This document shows, piece after piece, positions 60,201-64,000 of a stretch of DNA of 64,000 nucleotides (the first letter of the stretch is position 1; each line of letters begins with the position of its first letter). The stretch comes from Siphonodentalium dalli (lineage: Eukaryota > Mollusca > Scaphopoda > Gadilida > Siphonodentaliidae). The stretch spans positions 278,281,614 through 278,345,613 of the forward strand of contig CP136064.1 in the NCBI GenBank assembly GCA_032622095.1. Direction: 5' to 3'. The notes beneath the pieces are model-generated. The model was not told the DNA's origin and ran no database searches. It worked only from the letters and a program-made list of their open reading frames with translations. The position numbers and the translations under genes are program-made.

Positions 60201-63051
60201 TTGGTAATCTGAGGTATATTTATACAATATTGCAGATTATTTTTACCACAACATTTTCAGTTCTGCTATAAATTCATCCAAAGTATAGCGCCCTTGTCCT
60301 GATTTTGGATTTAGAAACCCGCTATTTAAAGGGAGACCGGTAATAACAATGATCTAATATCGTTAACATATAGAAATATAATTAATTTGAGCTGAAGATG
60401 TCTTCCATAAATGTTAACAGGTTATCTTGAAGTCAAATTAAATAATATAAATTTACTTTATGGCTCCAGCCATAAAATAAGTTATAAATTTCCATGTACA
60501 AGACGTACTCAAATTAATTAACGGATAGTGGATTGGGCAACGCATGTCACACATCATGTAAAAAATAAGTTAATAATCATGCCACTCACTGACTACAATA
60601 CAGTTAACAATTAATAATCTGGGACTATAATGCATATAATATAACATTTATTTGATACATTTGCCTGAAAACTGTACAAAACTATCTCAATGATGAGCAT
60701 TCTATTTTCGCATTCTGGTTTATCTGTCATCTGTAACATTACTTCATACTCAGTAGACAGTCAGATAATAGAAATCTTGTTACCTTATGTGACCCGCCAT
60801 ATCAAATCCAGTCGTAAGTCGGGATATTTTTACCCTGTGCCAATGCATTCTCTTATATATGCGAGTCGACCATAGGTCACCTCGCATATATAAGAGAATG
60901 CATTGGCCTAACAATTTTTTACAATTTTAATAATTTGTTCTTGTATTCTTTAACAATTTTATAATTTCACCCATACAGAGCCCCAGACAAACATGAGCAG
61001 ACGACACTCTTCTATATGCTTCTATATATGTGTGGGGCTCCCTGCAGGGTAATGGATGTTTTTTTATTTTATGTCCTAAAAATTGTAAGAAACATTTATT
61101 TAAAAAAAATGATAAAAAATTGTTAGGCCAATGCATTCTCTTATATATGCGAGGCGACCTATGGTCGACTCGCATATATAAGAGAATGCATTGGCACAGG
61201 GCAAAAAAATCCCGACTCACGACTGGATTTGATATGGCGGGTCACATATTCTACGAAGCAGAGAATATAGAAACTATAACAACATTTGAGTACAGTACCC
61301 CTTTCATAGTTCACTTTTGATCTCTGTGTGGTACGAATAATATTCCACCAAACAGCTTGTTTCTTCTAATGGTAATGCGTTTCTTAGTCTTTTCTGAGAG
61401 TTTTTCAGTTTTGTATGATTTAATTCTGTTATATTTTAAATGCAAAGCAGTATTGGTGGGTAGTCATTCCATGTCTCTATCTTCAGTGTAGCAAGATTTT
61501 AAACAATTCAAATGTGTTTTGAATTATGAGGATTCTGAAAGTTCGAGACAGTGACAGCATGGCATTGATTGTACCATTAACCCTTTACCCAACAAACCGG
61601 CCAAATAAAGCTTCAACAGCCTAAAATATCTTGGGTCTGTCTCAATAAAACCATACAAATATGGATATCATTGGAACCGGCCCCTTGACCACATTGTGAT
61701 GGTTACAGTTATGCCCTGTGCCAATGCATTCTCTTATATATGCGAGTCGACCATAGGTCGCCTCGCATATATAAGAGAATGCATTGGCCTAAAAAAAAAT
61801 CTGTTTTTACCATTTTTTACCATTTTTTCTTACATTCTTTAACAATTTTATCATTTTTAATGTGTTAAGCCAATGCACTCTCTTATATATGCGAGGCGAC
61901 CTATGGTCGACTCGCATATATAAGAGAATGCATTGGCACAGGGCCCTTCTGTTGGGTAAAGGGTTAACCACAAAGTACCTTTTGAGGAAGACTTCATATG
62001 GTCTTCTATAAGCGAACCCAGCTCTCCTCACTCTCAAATTCTCCATCAATCCGAGGTATTTCACTTGATGTATCACAATTTTATCATCGAAAATTGCTGC
62101 AACCAAAATAATATTACAGACATTGAACAGAATTGGGCTGAGCCTTAGCAAAAACAGCACTGACATTAACATACCAATATTCTTTATATCACATCAATAT
62201 AGGTAATTGGTTACTATTTGCTATTAATTAGATATCCCATTTTTTCGTTGCACGACATATTATCGACCTCGGCCGATATCTCTCCAAACTCAGCTGATAA
62301 CCCACTAAAGTCAGCTGATAACAGCTAAACTCGACTGATATCAGTTGTGATATCACCAGGCAGTGCATAGTAGTTTACATCCAAGGTAACAGCTATTCGG
62401 GGGATGCAGTCATAGTGATATTCCGATATAACGACAATTTCAAAAATGACTTGAAGTAATGCTATTTCGACCTGGTGTTTACTCTGTAATTTCAACATGA
62501 ATATCTAGCTGGACATATAATGTGCAAGGTCTGGTAATACACAAAGGTACAACTTGAAAATAATATCCATCAGCATGATATCCATGAAAATTTTCCTTTT
62601 AGGAGACATAAATTTGAAGTCATGTACACGGTAACATTCTATTATCCTAAAACAATGGAAAACGACATAACCGTATGGCGACATAAATGTTGATCTACAT
62701 CGACAAATATTTACTAATTATCAGAGGACAGCTATTAATGAACATTGACAACAAATCTTGCAATTAGTATCTTTTTGCAAATATAGCGCCATCAGCTATT
62801 TTTAGAACATACCCTTTGATCAATTAGAAATATGATCACTCAATTATAAACAAAATATGATTTAGAATCAATTTTCTTAGGCAGCACCTAAATGAGACCA
62901 CCCCTGTGTGACTAGTAACTCAGTATGGTAGTAATGAATACTAACTTGGACTTTTGTAGTCGTTTGGTTTGATACATCTGACATATGAAGGATCCTTCGA
63001 CATCAGAATCACCATGAGCTCGGCCAAACTCTTCTTAAACTGTTTGGCAGC
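36140..63051 (-). CDS. MYO1C: Class I myosin heavy chain, MYO1C/MYO1H type, C-terminal part, 14 exons
   Basis: This is a single-headed actin motor that links membranes to the actin cortex. Fourteen exons on the minus strand total 1407 nt and join in phase, giving 468 residues and a stop. In order (approximate residues of the visible part): end of motor and converter (1-138), two clear IQ motifs and a probable third (139-195), a short linker with NVLDKSWP, and the TH1 tail (about 240-468). The tail keeps [12 protein letters not shown], in which the Lys and Arg spaced 11 apart match the phosphoinositide-binding pair known in mammalian MYO1C. The match to MYO1C/MYO1H ([31 protein letters not shown]) is better than to MYO1A, B or D as far as I can judge by eye. 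The P-loop and switch exons lie beyond the right edge. Full-length relatives have about 1030 residues. Confidence 0.94.
36255..37195. other. Myosin intron DNA, nothing recognised
   Basis: AT-rich intron sequence. No exon, hairpin or tandem repeat noticed. Confidence 0.5.
37196..37634. mobile_element. Family E twin-hairpin MITE
   Basis: The left end is CAAGCCTTGAAGTAGTGTG and the right end CACACTATTTGCAGACTT. It has two hairpins and the family centre. It ends about 18 nt before a myosin exon's donor side (exon at 37652). Confidence 0.88.
37652..37752 (-). CDS. MYO1C: Myosin I exon, TH1 part 5
   Basis: The acceptor is TTATCCAG and the donor GTGAGT. It encodes [19 protein letters not shown], then [14 protein letters not shown] and two bases of Val. 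The first half of the exon plus acceptor is duplicated 84 nt upstream (decoy exon start at 37836). Confidence 0.95.
37753..37870 (-). repeat. Acceptor/exon-start duplication before myosin TH1 exon
   Basis: The segment from TTACAGCCTCTATCACG to GGACA(A/T)TAATTAAT occurs twice with an 84-nt offset. The upstream copy repeats about 43 nt of coding sequence and the TTATCCAG acceptor, with a decoy start at 37836. Confidence 0.92.
38276..38346 (-). CDS. MYO1C: Myosin I exon, TH1 part 4
   Basis: The acceptor is TTTTTTAG and the donor GTAAGC. It encodes (A)[15 protein letters not shown], then NIPENGFK. It is phase 1 in and phase 0 out. Confidence 0.93.
38760..38901 (-). CDS. MYO1C: Myosin I exon, TH1 lipid-binding core
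   Basis: The acceptor is TTTTTCTTCAG and the donor GTAAGT. It encodes [36 protein letters not shown] and [11 protein letters not shown]. It contains the PH-like basic pair used for phosphoinositide binding in mammalian MYO1C. Confidence 0.95.
38989..39592. mobile_element. GTCCCAATGGGAC...CCCCCCTAAC element
   Basis: It starts CTAGAGGTGTGACTGTCC with the palindrome GTCCCAATGGGAC and GGATACCCCCC. The right end has ACGGACGGACGACGGAC and GTATACCCCCCCCTAACTTC. The interior has a twofold repeat of AAAAATGTAGGAATAAAAGC and AAAGTCCGACAGACGTCATA (about 170 bp period). Confidence 0.75.
39816..40087. mobile_element. Inverted-repeat element of about 270 bp
   Basis: AATATATTTCTTAGTTGTTG and AATGTACTTCACTGTAGGTG pair with CACCTACAGTGAAGTACATT and TAACTAACAAATATATT. 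The loop is about 115 nt. Confidence 0.8.
40446..40516 (-). CDS. MYO1C: Myosin I exon, TH1 part 2
   Basis: The acceptor is CCCCTCCTAG and the donor GTATGA. It encodes (A)[18 protein letters not shown], then NEKIK. It is phase 1 in and phase 0 out. Confidence 0.9.
40757..41957. repeat. 29-bp minisatellite with higher-order structure, about 41 units
   Basis: Unit: TTATTSCATTGGTCATG, TCTGACTGGGTG, where S is G or C. A 9-unit (261-bp) higher-order block, GG then seven C units with the last one beginning GATATT, occurs twice in succession (markers near 41017 and 41278). It lies in a myosin intron. Confidence 0.97.
42105..42264. mobile_element. Family E half element
   Basis: GAACTTCAGTCTGAACCTAG, one hairpin, and the right end TGCAAATGACAGACACACT...CAAGGCTTG. 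The left half is missing. Confidence 0.8.
42271..43118. mobile_element. Family M element
   Basis: Left TAGGCCATACAAAGTGAATT with TTTCTCAGGTC; right GACCTGAGAAATGGGAAATT with ATGGCCTTA. It shares GTGCCCCAGCAATAAAAAATT with the copy in NXN. Confidence 0.75.
43257..43350 (-). CDS. MYO1C: Myosin I exon, TH1 part 1
   Basis: The acceptor is TTTTTACGCAG and the donor GTGAGT. It encodes [16 protein letters not shown] and [13 protein letters not shown] plus one base. The preceding intron (about 6.9 kb) contains the 5.8-kb transposon. Confidence 0.93.
46142..46625 (-). pseudogene. Decayed ORF inside the 5.8-kb transposon
   Basis: On the minus strand one frame reads [19 protein letters not shown] and continues for about 61 codons to a TAA. 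After the stop, the same frame continues for about 100 codons with [19 protein letters not shown] to a TAG at 46142. The composition on both sides of the stop is protein-like. The family is unknown. It may be a remnant of the element's own gene or two exons. Confidence 0.5.
47226..47335 (-). pseudogene. Possible exon remnant inside the 5.8-kb transposon
   Basis: After TTATGTTCAG the minus strand reads [20 protein letters not shown] then [16 protein letters not shown] before a GTAGGA. The splice-like ends and protein-like reading suggest an exon. The product is not recognised. Confidence 0.4.
47799..48197 (+). CDS. Hypothetical ORF (132 codons) in the transposon
   Basis: It starts [20 protein letters not shown] and ends in NVFTSSH. 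It has several Cys and His in the middle ([12 protein letters not shown]) but no zinc-finger spacing that I recognise. It lies on the strand opposite the other gene-like remnants. It could be chance. Confidence 0.3.
   Translation: MALHEQYGSQVKKFLAKPHKGGRYQGEVIKVLLNTDSLIVEVGIFFPVESPKSGHFRCTCNDGCNQHIFRFGYFQIGQHQMNLSTFHGFCFHSHEISDISSYCSQNIHIVSDCISIPGTFVNRGTNVFTSSH
49549..49756. mobile_element. Family B TTAA-type element, degraded
   Basis: TTAACCCTTCTATGACATCA, a damaged first hairpin, an intact second one (CAGTGCATTCTCTTATATAT...GCACTGGCACAGG) and GTGCAGCTCCTTAA at the right. It sits just outside the 5.8-kb transposon. Confidence 0.8.
49895..50070. mobile_element. Family E half element
   Basis: TGACTAATAGGTGAACATCA, AACTGGGGAACTTCAATCTG, one hairpin and TCATTCTGCAATATG. 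It is followed by a family-B-like GGTGCAGCATTAAAG at 50083. Confidence 0.8.
50279..50362 (-). CDS. MYO1C: Myosin I exon, start of tail
   Basis: The acceptor is TTTCATCACCAG and the donor GTCAGT. It is exactly 28 codons: [17 protein letters not shown], then [11 protein letters not shown]. The first half of the exon with its acceptor recurs upstream in a short tandem array (50363-50598 and 51217-51290). Confidence 0.93.
50363..51290 (-). repeat. Exon-derived tandem copies before myosin exon 50279-50362
   Basis: About four further copies of the unit (GTTCCTCATACATAATACCT, then the acceptor and an A-run on the plus strand) follow the exon at about 50397, 50465, 50538 and 51227. The last is separated by an inserted 618-bp element. 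Acceptor AG is intact in the second and fourth extra copies (50508 start; about 51259) and lost in the others. Confidence 0.88.
50599..51216. mobile_element. 618-bp element with 19-bp inverted ends
   Basis: The ends are GGTAGCAGTACACGATTTC and, with one mismatch, GAAATCGTGTACTGCTACC. It is non-coding. It interrupts the exon-derived tandem array upstream of the myosin exon at 50279. Confidence 0.85.
52587..52746 (-). CDS. MYO1C: Myosin I exon, neck-tail linker
   Basis: The acceptor is TTCTTCTAG. It encodes [19 protein letters not shown], then [13 protein letters not shown] and [16 protein letters not shown]. The donor is GTGCCT, a weak consensus, but the phase-0 junction to the next exon restores the expected family sequence. 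A TTAA element starts 65 nt upstream of the acceptor. Confidence 0.92.
52811..53210. mobile_element. Family A TTAA-type twin-hairpin MITE
   Basis: TTATCCCTTTACCCAACAAA (one base off TTAA) to TGTTGGGTAAAGGGTTAA, with two hairpins and an A/T spacer. It lies 65 nt upstream of a myosin exon acceptor. Confidence 0.95.
53241..54150. mobile_element. GTCCCAATGGGAC element carrying a nested hAT-like insert
   Basis: CTAGAAGTGGGATGTCCC and, after the insert, GACTAAGGATACCCCTCCCC match the start of the element at 38989. The right end has ATATACCCCCCCCCCATAAC. The insert 53267-53723 splits it. Confidence 0.75.
53267..53723. mobile_element. hAT-like non-autonomous element with 8-bp target duplication
   Basis: It starts CAGGTTGCC and ends GCAACCCTG, flanked by the direct repeat AATGGGAC (53259-53266, 53724-53731). 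Subterminal regions are rich in GGTACCGGTACC-like palindromes. No transposase ORF is seen. Confidence 0.88.
54476..54560 (-). CDS. MYO1C: Myosin I exon, IQ motif 2
   Basis: The acceptor is TTTTTACAG and the donor GTATGT. It encodes (A)[19 protein letters not shown] then WGVEQIR and two bases of a Lys codon completed by the next exon. IQ3 probably spans this junction ([16 protein letters not shown]). Confidence 0.92.
54775..55212. mobile_element. Family F element, degraded ends
   Basis: GAGGAACCCACCCATCAAAG, GAGTGATCAGATATCAATTT and GACAGTGGTTAGCATTATTT match family F. The terminal AGGTACTCAATCCG is lost on the left and altered on the right. Confidence 0.8.
55286..55840. mobile_element. Family E twin-hairpin MITE
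   Basis: AAAATTGTGTCTGACATTAGC, hairpin 1 (55313-55403), the family centre with a short insertion, hairpin 2 (about 55720-55815) and ATGCCAGACACACTATA. It ends 32 nt before the myosin IQ1 exon's donor side. Confidence 0.88.
55872..55940 (-). CDS. MYO1C: Myosin I exon, IQ motif 1
   Basis: The acceptor is TTCATTCAG and the donor GTGAGT. It encodes (A)[15 protein letters not shown] and YLLWKAS. This is a calmodulin-binding IQ motif with the Gly position replaced by Ala. It is phase 1 in and phase 1 out. Confidence 0.93.
56105..56947. mobile_element. 843-bp element with 50-bp inverted ends and GGACTTAAGTCC palindromes
   Basis: The ends are TATGGCAAGCCGTTTTCACA and its complement TGTGAAAACGGCTTGCCATA, with the inverted repeat continuing about 50 bp. 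A 6-bp direct repeat AGCTTT flanks it (56099-56104, 56948-56953). The 12-mer GGACTTAAGTCC or a near version occurs about 12 times, mostly in 56680-56920. No ORF of note. Confidence 0.92.
56954..57523. other. Myosin intron DNA, nothing recognised
   Basis: AT-rich intron sequence between a mobile element and the converter exon. No feature noticed. Confidence 0.5.
57524..57600 (-). CDS. MYO1C: Myosin I exon, end of converter
   Basis: The acceptor is TTCATCAG and the donor GTGACT. It encodes [18 protein letters not shown] then QLRKHDL plus one base, the very end of the motor before the neck. Confidence 0.95.
57630..57705. repeat. Short tandem repeat, about 25 bp, 3 units
   Basis: CAGTTCACCTTA(A)TATTCAGGTTT recurs three times. 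Confidence 0.7.
58557..59864. mobile_element. 1.3-kb element with CCGTATTCTCGCGGGTATAAG ends
   Basis: The left end is ACCGTATTCTCGCGGGTATA and the right end its complement TATACCCGCGAGAATACGGT. Subterminal repeats of GGTATAAGACCACCC occur on both sides. The middle (58830-59620) has no recognised gene. Confidence 0.85.
59995..60108 (-). CDS. MYO1C: Myosin I exon, converter
   Basis: The acceptor is TATTCAG and the donor GTAAGT. It encodes (R)[31 protein letters not shown] and KMGK, typical of the class I converter. It is phase 2 in and phase 2 out. Confidence 0.95.
60109..60787. other. Myosin intron DNA, nothing recognised
   Basis: AT-rich intron sequence. No exon, hairpin or tandem repeat noticed. 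Confidence 0.5.
60788..61246. mobile_element. Family D twin-hairpin MITE with TGTGACCCGCC ends
   Basis: The ends are TGTGACCCGCCATATCAAAT then CCAGTCGTAAGTCGGGAT, and the complement. The flanks show TA on both sides. The interior is CCCTGTGCCAATGC-type hairpin 1 (60837-60908), an AT-rich spacer with a second small inverted repeat (GAGCCCCAGACAAACATGAG region), and hairpin 2 (61126-61198). The hairpins match those in families A-C. Confidence 0.92.
61577..61967. mobile_element. Family A TTAA-type twin-hairpin MITE
   Basis: TTAACCCTTTACCCAACAAA to TGTTGGGTAAAGGGTTAA with two hairpins. It is inserted 11 nt from the myosin exon 61979-62096, on the donor side. Confidence 0.95.
61979..62096 (-). 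CDS. MYO1C: Myosin I exon, SH helix and converter start
   Basis: The acceptor is GGTTGCAG and the donor GTACTT. It encodes [17 protein letters not shown] and [10 protein letters not shown], the conserved SH1/SH2-converter region. It is phase 1 in and phase 2 out. A TTAA-flanked twin-hairpin element ends 11 nt beyond the last coding base, so it almost abuts the 5' splice site. Confidence 0.95.
62097..62945. other. Myosin intron DNA with GATATC-rich patch
   Basis: A short stretch at 62270-62355 repeats CAGCTGATA(A/T)C-like words. Nothing else is recognised. Confidence 0.5.
62946..63051 (-). CDS. MYO1C: Myosin I exon, lower 50K motor segment
   Basis: Read on the minus strand, the acceptor is CTTTACAG and the donor GTTAGT. 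It encodes [17 protein letters not shown], then YVRCIKPND, a hallmark of myosin motors. It is phase 0 in and phase 1 out. A second copy of the acceptor with the first 10 coding nt lies 50 nt upstream (exon-like start 63101) and would stop after four codons. Confidence 0.95.
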
Positions 63052-63145
63052 CTGTAAAGAGAGAAAACCAATGTAAAATTCAGAGCTTATAGTTTGGCAG
63101 CCTGTAAAAAGAGAGGAAAATCAATGTCAAATTCAGAGCTTATAG
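63052..63145 (-). repeat. Acceptor/exon-start duplication before myosin YVRCIKPN exon
   Basis: TTTGGCAGCCTGTAAA plus about 36 nt ending in CAGAGCTTAT is repeated with a 50-nt offset. The decoy exon start is at 63101 and gives a stop after Ala-Ala-Lys-Leu. Confidence 0.9.
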
Positions 63146-63198
63146 TTATAAATTCAGGATATGAAACAAGTCAACAGCTAGAAGATGTGTGTCAATCA

Positions 63199-63598
63199 TT
63201 AACCCTTTACCCAACAGGAGGGCCCTGTGCCAATGCATTCTCTTATATATGCGAGTCGACCATAGGTCGCCTCGCATATATAAGAGAATGCATTGGCTTA
63301 ACACATTAAAAATTATAAAATTGTTAAAGAATGTAAGAAAAAATGGTAAAAAGTGTTAAAAAAAGATTTTTTTTAGGCCAATGCATTCTCTTATATATGC
63401 GAGGCGACCTATGGTCGACTCGCATATATAAGAGAATGCATTGGCACAGGGCATAACTGTAACTATCACAATGTGGTCAAGGAGACGGTTCCAATGATAT
63501 CCATATTTGTATGGTTCTATTGAGACAGACCGAAGATATTTTAGGCTGTTGAAGCTTTATTTGGCCGGTTTTGGCCAGTTTGTTGGGTAAAGGGTTAA
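63199..63598. mobile_element. Family A TTAA-type twin-hairpin MITE, opposite orientation
   Basis: TTAACCCTTTACCCAACAGG on the left, TTTGTTGGGTAAAGGGTTAA on the right. The long subterminal arm (AAGCTTTATTTGGCCGG) is on the right, so it is inverted relative to the other copies. It lies 98 nt upstream of the duplicated acceptor of the myosin exon 62946-63051. Confidence 0.95.
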
Positions 63599-63699
63599 AT
63601 AAAAAATCCAGGATGTTCTGTAACTGGATGGACAACTAACAGGGAATTCTTGGTATGGACAATTATAGTAGTGATTGATTTAACCCGTTCTATACTAAA

Positions 63700-64000
63700 T
63701 ACTCAATCAATCAATCAATCAATTTATTTAGGAACGAACCATTCGGCTCTTAGTTCCCGTATAACACAATGGAAATTGAAGATTTAAACATCACAATCAG
63801 TACTTTTTGAATACATTCGTCTGCTGGTCATCAAAGTTTTTTATTTTATTATCCAGTTTTCTTTGTAAACTTGACATAACATTTTCCATTTTCTGCATCT
63901 TATTGTTTATTTCAACAGAATATCTATCGATCTTCGCTTTTTTTTTCTTGTTGAATGAATCAAATCTAATGTCAATTTGTGTGTTATGTTTTTCCCTCAT
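63700..64000 (-). other. ORF open at window edge, coiled-coil-like, with (ATTG)n tail
   Basis: A minus-strand frame is open from 64000 to a TGA near 63797. It is rich in Lys, Asn and Gln with heptad-like spacing (YSVEINNKMQKMENVMSSL). About 70 nt downstream lies AATAAA followed by (TTGA)n repeats (63706-63728). This could be the 3' end of a retroelement or a small gene; it does not look like myosin. The frame may extend beyond the window. Confidence 0.4.

Overview
This window is repeat-rich, AT-rich eukaryotic nuclear DNA. It has intron-split genes with GT-AG junctions, no operons, many short inverted-repeat transposons and many minisatellites. The two recognisable genes are animal-specific families, so the source is an invertebrate metazoan. 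The repeat style would suit a marine lophotrochozoan or similar animal, but the species cannot be fixed from the sequence.

Gene 1 (+ strand, exons between 4034 and 18087) is the 3' part of a nucleoredoxin (NXN) gene. Five exons join in phase to encode 231 residues, starting exactly at the CPPC redox centre and ending at a stop. The N-terminal exons lie left of the window. Gene 2 (- strand, exons between 63051 and 36140) is the 3' part of a class I myosin of the MYO1C/MYO1H type. Fourteen exons join in phase to encode 468 residues: the end of the motor, converter, IQ neck and TH1 lipid-binding tail. The N-terminal motor exons lie right of the window. The two genes are convergent, about 18 kb apart. 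In human, NXN and MYO1C are both on 17p13.3, so the pairing may be old linkage.

Layout: 1-3763 is intron with a 54-bp minisatellite; 4-18 kb holds the NXN exons, with introns full of palindromic elements and minisatellites; 18-36 kb is intergenic (84-bp, 31-bp and about 155-bp tandem arrays, many TTAA-flanked elements); 36-63 kb is the myosin gene, with a 29-bp higher-order array and a 5.8-kb inverted-repeat transposon in its introns; a fragmentary ORF lies at the right edge.

Two patterns stand out. First, in five exons across both genes, a stretch spanning the 3' splice acceptor and the start of the exon has been tandemly duplicated, leaving decoy acceptors upstream of the true one. Second, a 'twin hairpin' module (two near-perfect hairpins of about 75 nt, each the reverse complement of the other) occurs inside elements with different terminal repeats and different target-site preferences (TTAA and probably TA). 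A separate element family with 8-bp target duplications has the same architecture with unrelated sequence. The apical stems of the hairpins show compensatory changes between subfamilies.
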